Virus record (IMG/VR): IMGVR_UViG_3300042905_001458
Location: 1 to 40,247 of that record
DNA length: 40,247 nt
DNA from: a virus
Direction: 5' to 3' (one strand)
The translations under genes were made by a program, and so were the position numbers. The notes beneath the pieces were generated by a model. That model was not told where the DNA came from, searched no databases, and saw only the letters and a list, made by a program, of their open reading frames with translations. Of the stretch, positions 1 through 8,605 are shown one piece after another; position 1 is the stretch's first letter; every line of letters begins with the position of its first letter.

Positions 1-908
1 TTGGTCTGTCCAGATGAAGTCCTGAAATTATCACTGGCCGCAAGCCCTGAAACGGTGTATGTGACGGTGTAACTAACGTCAGGACAAAGTGCGGCCAACT
101 TTTGAACTACAACCGAACCCGCAACCGCCCCACCGTTAACCACATCCATGTCTCCGCCTGTTATGGTCACGGTTGTCGATACCGTGTTTGTGGTGACCGC
201 AAACTGATTAGGCGTGTCAAAGTCATCGCCAATGAACCCGAACTGCGAACATTGGCAAGGGTCGTAAATAGCTAGTTTGTAGCATCCATCAGATAAACCT
301 ATCGCCGCCCAGCTTTCAATTGAAACAGTCAAGTACCCGCCAGTAAATGTGAAATAGTCGGGAGGTATGCTGTCGATCGTATCGTTGTTCAGGTCAACCA
401 CGTCAACCGCTACGTCTGTGCTGACTGGCTTTAATAGAATATTTGAAAGCGTACCACCTAAAGCCTCTGGAAAGTAAAAGTTAAGGTTTGTCATTCCATC
501 GCTGTCGAATATCAGCGTTTGACCACCGCTTACATAGAAGGTCTGAGTAATGCCAAGATTAGACGATAGAATCAGTACCCCATTGTACAGAGTAAGGTCG
601 AATGACAACTCATAATACAAACCTGCCGCGCCTGTTATTGATTGCTGAATGTAACCGCTACCGCCTATTGGCGAGGTAGCCACATTATCCGCAAATACCC
701 ATGTTCCGTTTACCGTCCACCCCGTACTGCCACTAGCGAAATTACCGTTGGTCAATATGCTTCCTGTATTGCCACAAGCCCCGAAGGTGAACTGCATTGA
801 CGTTCTATCCCCCCGTTCTATCTTCTGAATCCAGTTAGCGCATGGAAGCGTACAGTTCGGTTCAAGTCCGAACGGCAACGGTTGATATGGTATTAATCCA
901 AGACCCAT
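1..908 (-). CDS. Putative tail or fibre protein with carbohydrate-binding-like domain (3' end cut by window edge)
   Basis: An open frame starts at an ATG two bases after the stop of the preceding tail gene and runs off the left edge (about 302 codons visible). The N-terminus has short Cys motifs (CTLPC, then FGACGN). From about residue 50 it reads like a beta-sandwich carbohydrate-binding module: NGNFASGSTGWTV is the usual entry motif of such modules in phage and secreted proteins. Later parts are Thr/Ser/Val/Gly-rich beta repeats. It follows the tape measure and tail-tip genes, where tail fibre or receptor-binding proteins usually sit. The structural role is inferred from position and composition. 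If the window ends are joined directly the protein would end after about five more codons at a TGA (total about 307 aa). Confidence 0.6.
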   Translation of the reverse strand, partial: MGLGLIPYQPLPFGLEPNCTLPCANWIQKIERGDRTSMQFTFGACGNTGSILTNGNFASGSTGWTVNGTWVFADNVATSPIGGSGYIQQSITGAAGLYYELSFDLTLYNGVLILSSNLGITQTFYVSGGQTLIFDSDGMTNLNFYFPEALGGTLSNILLKPVSTDVAVDVVDLNNDTIDSIPPDYFTFTGGYLTVSIESWAAIGLSDGCYKLAIYDPCQCSQFGFIGDDFDTPNQFAVTTNTVSTTVTITGGDMDVVNGGAVAGSVVVQKLAALCPDVSYTVTYTVSGLAASDNFRTSSGQT

Positions 909-2834
909 TTAGCTGTTTCCAAAGGTAGAACGAATTGTCCAATCTGCCATACCACTTTCTAAGTTGCGCGTAACGTCCTTCAAATAGCCTCTGATCGTTC
1001 CGTTTTTATGTGTTACGCTGATTCTCCCGTTCCTATCGGCTAAAAACGTCTGCCAATCCTGCGACCCCATTGGAATTTCAAATGCCGTCTCAACTAAGTA
1101 CGTGTTATACGGGTCGTATGTCTTTGTTATAAAGTCAAGACCATTCACTTGAAAAAACGAATCTGACAATATATCAAGCCCACCGATCACACGAATAGCA
1201 ATCCTATCTCCAATATTGGCGTTAAGCGTGTAGCTGTTTGTACATTGATACGCCCCATTGATGAACGCCCAGTTTTGAAACATCTGTTGTTCGAGTATTG
1301 CTGATGACGAAGACCCAAAACGGCACACACTTACCCCCGTTATTCCGCCAAAAGTATCGGCAACACGAACCATGAACGACACGGTATATATTGATGACAC
1401 GGGAGCAGTATAGATGGTGTTACCGCTCGAATATGTGTTAATTATCGGTGTAAGTGGAGTTACCGTGTTAAGGTCAAAAGTGGATGTCGAATAGCTGATG
1501 TTTAAGTTTGGGTCAAAACCGAAAGGTGGGTATGTTAACGGGAAAGTAAGGTAAGTAGCAGATAATATGGTTGGCAGAACCTGAACGTAAGTAGGTAGGT
1601 AATTCAATACCATTATAGCCCTTGCACCGTTCTGATCTGCTCCTAAGAACAGATATATTGGAAAAGGAACGCCATCTCCCCACCTTGTAGCAACACGGAA
1701 GTTGGTAAGAAGGTCATTGTAATATCGTAGGGTTGATGTCACTGGATGTTGATACCTGACGCTTATATTGTCCGACCCAAACGTGACCATGTATATGTCC
1801 TCATTTTTACCCGTAAAATCGACACCTCCACCCGATGCGTTTGGCAGATTTGCCATTATTATATTTGGGTCGGTAGTTATAGTGGTAAGCTGTAAATCAA
1901 GCGTAGCCTTGGTGTTGCACTGGCCGCCCATGTGGTATTCCTCTTGCCTGAAACCAAGAAACGTGATATTCGGGTAATAGTCAAAATCCTCATTCTCATC
2001 AATCTGACTTCCAAACATTACCTTTTGCACAAAACTCTTTTCGTCAGAACGCTGTTCAACCTTCTCTGGGTACTGAAATGATGAAGGTGTTGTTGATTGC
2101 TTGAAGTAGCTGTCCTGTTCCACTCTAAACACACCATTTTGAACTGAGAACGTGAGATTGTATAGACTAGAAACGTCAGTAAATAGTTCCTCAAATGATA
2201 TGTAAGGGAAATAATCACCGCTACCAGTTCTTAACTCGTCTGCCGTAACTAATACAGGAATACGAACGTCATCATCGTCATCGTCTGGGTACAGAAAGTC
2301 GCTTTCAAACCCAAGCAACCCGTCCGTCATAAATCCTATCAACATTTTAAGCGCGTCATATACACGGACTCCGCTTCTGTTTGTTGCGGATGTTCCACTT
2401 ACTGTATTTGATTTAAACTCTAGGTCGGTCTGAACTGAAACATAAGAGGTAATGTCAACATCATTCTTGGATCTAGGAACATTTACATATGCTTTTATTC
2501 CCATGTTCTGGTCTATCAGCGACAAGAAACCACCATCAACTACTTGAAGCTTGACGCTGCATATGTCTGGCCGCCATTCAGCGTCATTCAGGAAAAGATT
2601 ACCGTTCAATGTAAGCCCCCATGAGTCGGTAACTACCACGGGAATCACTGAACAAGCACCTGTTATATATTGTCTCCTGAGATAAGCGTAGTCGTCTCCA
2701 TAAAACGTGAGGTCGCCATTGAACTCTTCCAAGTACCCACGCAACTCAGATGAGTAGTACACCCGATGTTCCAACTCACGCAGACCCTCGGGTTCTCTTG
2801 AAATACTAAACTGGGAGGACGTTATACTAAGCAT
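909..2834 (-). CDS. Putative distal tail / tail-tip structural protein
   Basis: A 641-aa protein encoded directly downstream of the tape measure gene, overlapping it by 8 bp. In siphophages this place holds distal tail, baseplate hub or tail-tip proteins. I recognise no enzyme motif. The sequence is beta-rich with aromatic and Asn/Thr residues throughout and one acidic run (PDDDDDDV, near residue 185). The C-terminal part contains an isolated beta-type domain, and the final residues (FLADRNGRISV, TWSIRSTFGNS-like ending) look like a compact structural fold. The start ATG overlaps the tape measure stop, consistent with translational coupling. Virion role inferred from gene order; the exact tail position is unknown. 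Confidence 0.6.
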   Translation of the reverse strand: MLSITSSQFSISREPEGLRELEHRVYYSSELRGYLEEFNGDLTFYGDDYAYLRRQYITGACSVIPVVVTDSWGLTLNGNLFLNDAEWRPDICSVKLQVVDGGFLSLIDQNMGIKAYVNVPRSKNDVDITSYVSVQTDLEFKSNTVSGTSATNRSGVRVYDALKMLIGFMTDGLLGFESDFLYPDDDDDDVRIPVLVTADELRTGSGDYFPYISFEELFTDVSSLYNLTFSVQNGVFRVEQDSYFKQSTTPSSFQYPEKVEQRSDEKSFVQKVMFGSQIDENEDFDYYPNITFLGFRQEEYHMGGQCNTKATLDLQLTTITTDPNIIMANLPNASGGGVDFTGKNEDIYMVTFGSDNISVRYQHPVTSTLRYYNDLLTNFRVATRWGDGVPFPIYLFLGADQNGARAIMVLNYLPTYVQVLPTILSATYLTFPLTYPPFGFDPNLNISYSTSTFDLNTVTPLTPIINTYSSGNTIYTAPVSSIYTVSFMVRVADTFGGITGVSVCRFGSSSSAILEQQMFQNWAFINGAYQCTNSYTLNANIGDRIAIRVIGGLDILSDSFFQVNGLDFITKTYDPYNTYLVETAFEIPMGSQDWQTFLADRNGRISVTHKNGTIRGYLKDVTRNLESGMADWTIRSTFGNS

Positions 2835-5352
2835 ATCCGCCCCTCTTATTTTGATTCATCTTTAGTTTTGATGCCATCATTTCAAAGCCTCTGATCGTGG
2901 CGTGTCTATTCCTATCCAAAGCGTGAATTATGTTCGAGTCTTTTAGATTGGCTGTTAGCCCATTCAATTCAGCCGACCTCCCAATGTCTGAGAATCCATT
3001 GAGCAAAGCCCTATCAAGTGCGGGCTTCACGTAATGCTGTGCAATGTACTTTTCACCGATCCCTTTGTTTACTGCGGCCAATAGGTCTGCGTGTTTACTA
3101 GATTGTTTGGCGTTTGTGATAAACTCACCACCCTCGGCCTCTATCACTACACCACCTTGCTTATGTTTTCTTCCAATGATTGCCCCCGTTTCCTTAACCA
3201 CCGCTCCACCCGTTGCAAATTGAGGTAACGGTTGAGCCGCTATAACACCTATTTCCACCGCTCCCAATGCTGCCGATATACCAGCTAAAATATAACCAGC
3301 TGGCGGAGCTATTGTCAGTGCCGAAGATACGGCTAATGCTGTGTTGATTATTGACTGGAATATTGCAGCGTTTTTTTGGTCAATAGCTGCTTTTCGTTCT
3401 AAATCCCTTCTCTTCTTGTCGTATTGTTCACGTGATATTTGACCTTTTTCTAGCCGTTCATCAAGACTGGCCAATTCTGCCGCATGACCAGCAGCGATCG
3501 CTTCGCTTATACCATCTACGATGTTGCCTACGGCTTGGGCATACTGCTGAAATTTTTTTAACTGACAGTCGAAGTCACACTCTTCCTCGTCTCCTGCTGG
3601 ATGACCATCGATACTACTAGCAGATGCGTTAGGGAATCCCAACGCTGGATCTATGGTATCGTCATTGAAATCCTTAACCTTAGTTGTTAGCTTATCAATC
3701 TCATCAGACGCATCCTTGTACCTCTGTGAAAATTCTGGAGAACTATTTAGAATGTCTTGCTGTTCTTTTAAAAGTGCATTAAGGCCGTTAAGTGTAGATG
3801 ACAATGCGGTTACCACTGGAATCCCATCGGCCATTTCAGCACCCGTGAATACTTGCGCCCTCAGTTTGTTGGTCAACTCAAGTTGTTCACGTAGTTTCTT
3901 TTGCGCGTCCGTTTCCTTTCCAAGTAGTCGGGCAAGTTCTTCTTCAAGTTCAATGCGTTGCTTGACCAAGGGCATTATAGCTTCCCTTGCGATGCCCTCA
4001 GATTCTATTGATTCAGTCAAGTCATCTATCGCAGCTTTCAGAAAAAAGGGGTTGCGTATCTGACTGTTGGCCGCATCTTCACGCTCCTTGTCCAAAGCTG
4101 ACATTGCAGACGCTATTTCCTTCAGGTCGAAAGCCTCACTACCAAAATCGGATTTCCGCGCATTCTTTCGTTGCTCAATCTGATTTCCAATAACCTTCAA
4201 CAACTCAGCTTGCAGTATTATGTTGTCTCGAAGTTCTTTTGAGTTTTTACCAAGTCCATCTTTGGTGGCCTTAGCAAGTATTTCAGATTGCTTTTCATAG
4301 GCTTCATTTAATTGCGGGATTGTCTTTTCCGCCATTTCATCTTGAATCCGCATAACCGCTGCCGCGTCCTGAGATATGAGTTGCAGTCCTTTTGCAAATT
4401 CAGTAAGCCCCGCTATCACGAACCCACCGACTTTTGTTTTAAAGTTTTCCCAAACGACAGTAAGTTGTGCCAATTGGTCGGCTGCGGTGTCTGCCTCCGT
4501 TCCAACCCGCGCAAGTTCATCCGTTGCAATGTCACCGACAGCTTTAGCAACGTCACCAATGGTCGCGGCTGATTTGGCCGTATCGCCTAACTTATCCTTT
4601 AGTTCAACCGCGCTGATACCAAGGTTGTCAAGGATAGGGATGGACTTACGTCCGATACCAAGGATTATCGAGTCCACAAGGTAATCAACGCTTTCACCCG
4701 TTGCCCGTGCGCGTGTCTGAGCGAACTTGAATAGGGTAGCTAATTGGTCAAGTGGTATCTTGAAGTTATTGGCCTTGACCGCGTTCTGCATGAGAACCAC
4801 GTCCGTGACCGTTCCCCTTGTCGCATCCCGAAGCCCCTGCAATAGTTCGGGCGAGCCGATACGCTTGAAAGCACGTTCAACACCTTCGGCTTTTGCCGCA
4901 AGCATTACAGCCTCCTTACCGAACGCTATTATTTGTTGAACCCCGAACGCAACACCAAGCGCAACGCCAACGCTTTTGAAAGTGGAGACAAGAGTATTAC
5001 CAACCGTGTTGGTTTCCTTTAGGCCAGCATTAGCCTTACCAATCGCAGCCGTGGTATCATTGATCGCCTTAGTGACCTGTTTGAACCCCTCCGTGCCTAT
5101 TTTGGTATCGTCACGAAGCAACTCTTTTAGCCTTTGGAGTTTCAACTCCATCTCGGCCAACGTCTGAGGTTGCTTTCTTAACTCGGCATCTAGTCTTTTA
5201 GCACCGTCAGAACCCTTAACGAAAGAGTCTGACATTGCCTTTGCCGCGCGTTCTGCTTTGGCCGCAGCCTGATCGGATGTATCAGCTAACTTTCGGAGGC
5301 TTGCGATTGCCCCCTCCACCTCCAGACGATACTTGCCTACTACTTCGCTCAT
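2827..5352 (-). CDS. Tail tape measure protein
   Basis: The 841-aa length, Ala/Lys/Glu-rich helical composition and position directly after a frameshifting tail chaperone identify the tape measure, the scaffold that sets tail length and sits in the tail lumen. Residues about 1-110 are coiled-coil-like. A hydrophobic stretch lies near 125-145, and a second hydrophobic, Gly/Ala-rich segment (SALTIAPPAGYILAGISAAL) lies at about 680-720, the usual membrane-inserting part. The mid-region (about 150-290) resembles the conserved tape measure core seen in many phages. Using the rule of thumb of about 1.5 angstrom per residue, the tail would be roughly 120 nm. The first 71 bases overlap the -1 frame extension of the chaperone gene. 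Confidence 0.85.
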   Translation of the reverse strand: MSEVVGKYRLEVEGAIASLRKLADTSDQAAAKAERAAKAMSDSFVKGSDGAKRLDAELRKQPQTLAEMELKLQRLKELLRDDTKIGTEGFKQVTKAINDTTAAIGKANAGLKETNTVGNTLVSTFKSVGVALGVAFGVQQIIAFGKEAVMLAAKAEGVERAFKRIGSPELLQGLRDATRGTVTDVVLMQNAVKANNFKIPLDQLATLFKFAQTRARATGESVDYLVDSIILGIGRKSIPILDNLGISAVELKDKLGDTAKSAATIGDVAKAVGDIATDELARVGTEADTAADQLAQLTVVWENFKTKVGGFVIAGLTEFAKGLQLISQDAAAVMRIQDEMAEKTIPQLNEAYEKQSEILAKATKDGLGKNSKELRDNIILQAELLKVIGNQIEQRKNARKSDFGSEAFDLKEIASAMSALDKEREDAANSQIRNPFFLKAAIDDLTESIESEGIAREAIMPLVKQRIELEEELARLLGKETDAQKKLREQLELTNKLRAQVFTGAEMADGIPVVTALSSTLNGLNALLKEQQDILNSSPEFSQRYKDASDEIDKLTTKVKDFNDDTIDPALGFPNASASSIDGHPAGDEEECDFDCQLKKFQQYAQAVGNIVDGISEAIAAGHAAELASLDERLEKGQISREQYDKKRRDLERKAAIDQKNAAIFQSIINTALAVSSALTIAPPAGYILAGISAALGAVEIGVIAAQPLPQFATGGAVVKETGAIIGRKHKQGGVVIEAEGGEFITNAKQSSKHADLLAAVNKGIGEKYIAQHYVKPALDRALLNGFSDIGRSAELNGLTANLKDSNIIHALDRNRHATIRGFEMMASKLKMNQNKRGGYA

Positions 5353-5644
5353 GGTTTCTTCGGGCTAATTCTGAATTGACAAAGGTAACTAATTCGATCA
5401 TGAAATCTGCCCTTGAAAGACGATACGCGCGTGTTGCGCCTCCCATGTGGTTCTGCATAAAGAGAGACAGATTCAGCCCGTCTTTTCTGATTCGCTTGTA
5501 CGTGTCATCAAACGACTGGAATCCAAGAGACTTGACAGGCTTCTTGCTGCCGCTTTTGAGGCGTAGAAACTGCTTGTCAACTGATCCCCAGAAATCCCGT
5601 ACTGAGACAAGAGTTGTATCAAGTGCGGACGCTCGAAAAAAAAA
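5282..5644 (-). CDS. -1 frame extension of the tail assembly chaperone (gpGT-like C-terminal part)
   Basis: This frame has no start of its own. It opens just three codons before a run of nine T (minus strand) inside the upstream chaperone gene and stays open for 120 codons to a TGA inside the tape measure gene. The residues look like genuine protein (for example SLGFQSFDDTYKRIRKDGL, then LSLFMQNHMGGATRAYRL and FMIELVTFVNSELARR) and fill a 120-bp gap that is otherwise empty. In lambda and many siphophages the tail chaperones G and GT are made by a -1 frameshift at this genomic place. Slipping at T_TTT_TTT after residue 148 would give a fusion of about 266 aa. Frameshift efficiency and exact slip point are inferred. 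Confidence 0.75.
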   Translation of the reverse strand, partial: FFFRASALDTTLVSVRDFWGSVDKQFLRLKSGSKKPVKSLGFQSFDDTYKRIRKDGLNLSLFMQNHMGGATRAYRLSRADFMIELVTFVNSELARRNHERSSRQVSSGGGGGNRKPPKVS

Positions 5645-6081
5645 GTGCCGCGTTCAATCTCGCCAAGCAACCAATCGCATTTCTCTGAGTGTATGGCCTC
5701 GTTAAAGACGCTCTCATCTTCGTCAGACCGCACGTAACTAACGGCAATGATGTTGACCAATACGTGGAGGTTGAATACCTTTTTCGGAAGTTCACGAAGC
5801 GATTGAATGATAGCACCTGCAACGTCAAGTTTGTTGTTTGCCCATGCGTCAAGTACAGCACTTAAAGCGTCATCCATTTGCTTGCCCGTTAGTCCACTTG
5901 CTAGAAATTGCATTTGGGTCTGTTGGGCTGCAAGGCGTGAAACAGGAAAATCCGAAGCGTCTCGGAATGTTGACCACCAACGCCCCATATCATCCTTAAA
6001 CTGCGCCTGTAATTTTGCCTTTGATTGCTTGGCAAGTATGCGCTTATGTTGGCGCAGTATATAGTCCTCAAATAGTTTCAT
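5473..6081 (-). CDS. Tail assembly chaperone, short form (gpG-like)
   Basis: A 202-aa mostly helical protein, two genes before the tape measure in the G position of the lambda G-GT-H order. It starts with an ATGA overlap with the upstream small gene. Residues 1-146 are shared with a longer product if the ribosome slips at the T9 run. The remaining 54 residues (ending TRTSESEKTG) are specific to the unshifted form. Family knowledge: such proteins coat the tape measure and recruit tail tube subunits, then leave the particle. No sequence motif is diagnostic; the call rests on position, the slippery site and the overlapping -1 frame. Confidence 0.7.
   Translation of the reverse strand: MKLFEDYILRQHKRILAKQSKAKLQAQFKDDMGRWWSTFRDASDFPVSRLAAQQTQMQFLASGLTGKQMDDALSAVLDAWANNKLDVAGAIIQSLRELPKKVFNLHVLVNIIAVSYVRSDEDESVFNEAIHSEKCDWLLGEIERGTFFFERPHLIQLLSQYGISGDQLTSSFYASKAAARSLSSLLDSSRLMTRTSESEKTG
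5636..5644 (-). other. Probable -1 programmed frameshift slippery run (T9)
   Basis: Nine consecutive T on the coding strand read ACT TTT TTT TTC in the chaperone frame, which contains the canonical X_XXY_YYZ heptamer T_TTT_TTT. A TGA closes the -1 frame only a few codons upstream, so the -1 frame becomes readable almost exactly at this run. That coincidence is the main support. A downstream stimulatory structure was not established. Confidence 0.7.
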
Positions 6082-6281
6082 GTAACCTTTTTCAACGTGT
6101 CAAGTTCGTCTGTCAATTCAACTTCATAAACGTCAATGTAAGTGCCATTGCAAGCAACCGTGTATGTGATAGTGCCACCGACAAAGAAACGGACGGCAGT
6201 TATCTGACATGGTATCTGTTCACGGTCTGTTTTGATGTAAACCTCTGAACCGAAGTCAAAGGCGTGTGTCAGTTTACCCAT
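6078..6281 (-). CDS. Small hypothetical phage protein
   Basis: A 67-aa protein with predicted beta-strand character (DFGSEVYIKTDREQIPCQIT, then FFVGGTITYTVACNG), compatible with a small SH3-like barrel. It overlaps the chaperone start by 4 bp (ATGA) and the preceding membrane protein gene by 13 bp, so it is translationally coupled inside the tail operon. I do not recognise a named family. Its position suggests a virion or assembly accessory role, which is inference only. Confidence 0.65.
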   Translation of the reverse strand: MGKLTHAFDFGSEVYIKTDREQIPCQITAVRFFVGGTITYTVACNGTYIDVYEVELTDELDTLKKVT

Positions 6282-6556
6282 TTATTGATAAGGGTGTTGA
6301 ATAGTGCAACGATTAACAATGTCGGCAGCCACCAAGTCAATGAACCACCTAGAATGAAATGCCAGAACGTGCCGTGAACCGAAGCCATACAGGTCGGGCA
6401 ATACCACAATGGTTTGTAAATTATCCGCTTCCACTTGTGCCATTGATGGTAATTCAATGAAGGGTCGCCATGAAACTCAAAATACAACTGATTGGCTACA
6501 ACATGAAAGCCCATCGTGACAATGGAAATGAATAATGCCTGTGGTATCAACTGCAT
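6269..6556 (-). CDS. Small membrane protein with CxxC motif
   Basis: A 95-aa protein with an N-terminal hydrophobic segment (about residues 3-25) and a C-terminal one (about 66-88, SLTWWLPTLLIVALFNTL). Between them lies WYCPTCMASVHG, a CxxC motif that could bind metal or form a disulfide. It lies in the tail operon between a small Cys-rich structural protein and the small SH3-like gene, overlapping both. It is too far from the lysis genes for a holin call to be comfortable, although size and two membrane segments would allow one. Function unknown. Confidence 0.6.
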   Translation of the reverse strand: MQLIPQALFISIVTMGFHVVANQLYFEFHGDPSLNYHQWHKWKRIIYKPLWYCPTCMASVHGTFWHFILGGSLTWWLPTLLIVALFNTLINKWVN

Positions 6557-6897
6557 ACGGTCAATGTCTCAGATGTTCCCGTTACCACTAATCCGTCCTT
6601 GTCCTTCCTGAATACGAACCTAACGGAAACACACGTCCGAATCGTGCCGCCAAGTGTCCAAGTGGCACTCGCAGTAACCGTGTATCCAACGCCTCCAATG
6701 AATGAAGGTAGGTTTGCTGATGTGATACTGAGCGACCCGCCCGCTGCCGTTCCTGTGGCAATATGCTCCGAACCGTCTGCCGTGTTCTTGAAAGTAAGCG
6801 TCACCGCCCCGTTAGCGAACTGCCCGAAGTTCACCGAAGCGAAACAGGCGTTCATGTCTTCTGTCGGGGTGCAGCCCGTGCAATTGTAGCAACTCAT
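6547..6897 (-). CDS. Putative small structural protein, Cys-rich N-terminus, Ig-like fold
   Basis: A 116-aa protein whose first 18 residues hold four Cys (CYNCTGC...AC), followed by Thr/Ser/Gly/Val-rich alternating beta sequence of the immunoglobulin-like type common in phage tail and head decorations. Similar Cys-rich N-termini occur in the probable major tail protein at about 10.4-11.0 kb and in the large fibre at about 26-28 kb. It starts 4 bp inside the end of the small terminase gene. Virion role is inferred; no family recognised. Confidence 0.55.
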   Translation of the reverse strand: MSCYNCTGCTPTEDMNACFASVNFGQFANGAVTLTFKNTADGSEHIATGTAAGGSLSITSANLPSFIGGVGYTVTASATWTLGGTIRTCVSVRFVFRKDKDGLVVTGTSETLTVCS

Positions 6898-7343
6898 TTG
6901 TCCATTCGTTTTATTACAACCTCCAATTGGTTTGAAGTAACCTTTTGGTCTATTTCCTGTTTGTCGGTCAGCCCATTAAGACGTGCCGTAAGGTTCGGAT
7001 TGTACAGTCCAAGCATACCTCCCTGCACCTGTTCTGACTTCACGCATTCCCTTATACGTGTAGTGACCCCTAAAAATTCATCGTAAGCCTTACCCGTATT
7101 TTCAAAGTATTGTCTTGCCCCGTCACCCAATCCTTTATAGAAAATGAACAGATTGAACGCCTCCAAAGTAAGCGGTGGTTGAAGCGGTATCGGAACAACT
7201 TCACCCGTTCTGCCGCTTAGTTCATACTTGATACGCGGGTTCTTCTTATTGTGTTCAACGTATTCTTCAAACACCTGCCAAAGTTCTTCGGGGTCTTTGA
7301 ATATCCGTGGCCTACCTACCTTATTTGCTTTCTCTTTATCCAT
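6894..7343 (-). CDS. Terminase small subunit
   Basis: The protein starts MDKEKANKVGRPRIF and is about 149 aa. The N-terminal GRPRIFKDPEELWQVFEEY segment is the typical start of phage DNA-packaging small subunits, which recognise the packaging site and load DNA onto the large subunit. The ATG at this start is chosen over an in-frame TTG twelve codons upstream, because the ATG leaves only a 28-bp overlap with the large terminase and begins at the conserved region. Unusually it is transcribed after the large subunit; the common order is small then large. Confidence 0.85.
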   Translation of the reverse strand: MDKEKANKVGRPRIFKDPEELWQVFEEYVEHNKKNPRIKYELSGRTGEVVPIPLQPPLTLEAFNLFIFYKGLGDGARQYFENTGKAYDEFLGVTTRIRECVKSEQVQGGMLGLYNPNLTARLNGLTDKQEIDQKVTSNQLEVVIKRMDK

Positions 7344-8605
7344 TCCTGAATGACCTTGATGTTGACCATATACCTCCAAGCGTCCAAGTGGTCGGCACGT
7401 TGCCCGATGTTCTTTCTGTCGGCCTTAATAATACCTTCGTTGGCATCTACTTCGACCGTTCTTAGGTCACGATCCAAATTTAGGCATTTATCTGACACGG
7501 TGAAGTCCTCTATGTTTGCTAAAAGAAAATTACAATCCGTTCGGCTATTTGAGTGTCGCGGGTTCGGCCTTACTTCGAGTTGGCCATCTCTTAATCTAAG
7601 TAGCCGTTGTATGGTTTTGAAGTTTGATGCGTTGTCGGGTGACTGCATTGACCTTGCCGTTCCTGAGAAGTCACCCGTTACGTGCATATTATGCGACAAG
7701 TGGCCGTATTTGGCCTTTATCTGTCGTGCCGCTTCGTCAAGTGACCCGCCTTGAATTGAAAGTTCGTCAAAGATGTGGAAATGGAATCCGTTACGATCTT
7801 CCCAAACGTGGCCGAATATGACCGCGAACGGGTCAAGGTTAAAGTCGAACGAAATGTAAAGCGTCCGATGTGGTTGAAGCGATGTGAACCCGCGATGTTT
7901 AATGTGGTCGTATTGGGTCGCAAATGGTCGGATGACCTGATGAATACCCCATTGCCCATCAACCTCCACCGCGTAACGTTCGGGATTCGATGCTGCCAAC
8001 TGTTCACGAGAAATGATGTATTGAACATCAAGGTTCTCGATGTTGACGCGGTACGTTGAATGAAGGTAGAAGGTGTCCTCGCGCTGTGGCTCATGGAATC
8101 TCTTGCGTATCCAATGGTCAGGCGGAATAGACGTGTTGTACGTCATGCGAATCTGACATTTGGCGTTCTTCTTTCTGACCGAACCGTCTATCTTATCAAA
8201 GTCACTTTCGCTTATTTCCTCGGCCTCCTCTATCCAAACCTTTGTAGGGTTAACAATAGATTTGAAACGCGCTGTGTCCTTTTTACTTGACTGTTTAAGA
8301 CCGCGTGAAATAATGGAATTGCCTGTTGACGGACAATGGAACTCCATACGGGTTTCATTCACCTCGATACGTTCACTAAGACCAGAAGCCTCAATTACGG
8401 CCTTTATCTCAGCGAATTGCGAATGTCGAATAGTGTCTGAAACCTCCCTGACCATAACGCCACGGAAGTATTCAGGTGAAACAATGTCAAGTACGAAACC
8501 TATTGCCTCTTGGCGTGACTTTCCGCTACCGCGACCACCGAAACTGTGAACATAACGGTGTGGTGCTTTCAGACAATCCCAAAAGTGTTCATTGACCGTT
8601 ATCAT
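7316..8605 (-). CDS. Terminase large subunit (DNA-packaging ATPase/nuclease)
   Basis: A 429-aa protein with the complete architecture of Terminase_3/PBSX-type motors. Walker A GGRGSGKS is at residues 23-30, Walker B VWIEEAEE at 123-130, and the YNTSIPPDHWIRKRF coupling segment at about 156-170. RNase H-like nuclease residues are visible in ISFDFN (D254), GDFSG (D312) and the C-terminal ADHLDAWRYMV. It translocates DNA into the prohead through the portal and cuts concatemers. The start overlaps the end of the dehydratase gene by 17 bp. All expected catalytic motifs are present, so it should be functional. Confidence 0.95.
   Translation of the reverse strand: MITVNEHFWDCLKAPHRYVHSFGGRGSGKSRQEAIGFVLDIVSPEYFRGVMVREVSDTIRHSQFAEIKAVIEASGLSERIEVNETRMEFHCPSTGNSIISRGLKQSSKKDTARFKSIVNPTKVWIEEAEEISESDFDKIDGSVRKKNAKCQIRMTYNTSIPPDHWIRKRFHEPQREDTFYLHSTYRVNIENLDVQYIISREQLAASNPERYAVEVDGQWGIHQVIRPFATQYDHIKHRGFTSLQPHRTLYISFDFNLDPFAVIFGHVWEDRNGFHFHIFDELSIQGGSLDEAARQIKAKYGHLSHNMHVTGDFSGTARSMQSPDNASNFKTIQRLLRLRDGQLEVRPNPRHSNSRTDCNFLLANIEDFTVSDKCLNLDRDLRTVEVDANEGIIKADRKNIGQRADHLDAWRYMVNIKVIQEWIKRKQIR

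Noticed and set aside
3653-4063. 136-aa plus-strand ORF in the tape measure gene
   Set aside because: Ser/Leu-rich shadow of a helical coding region; no start context or neighbour.
5235-5705. 156-aa plus-strand ORF over the chaperone/tape measure junction
   Set aside because: It is the antisense shadow of the two overlapping minus-strand frames; composition is Arg/Leu/Pro-rich, and it would interrupt an otherwise single-stranded gene order.
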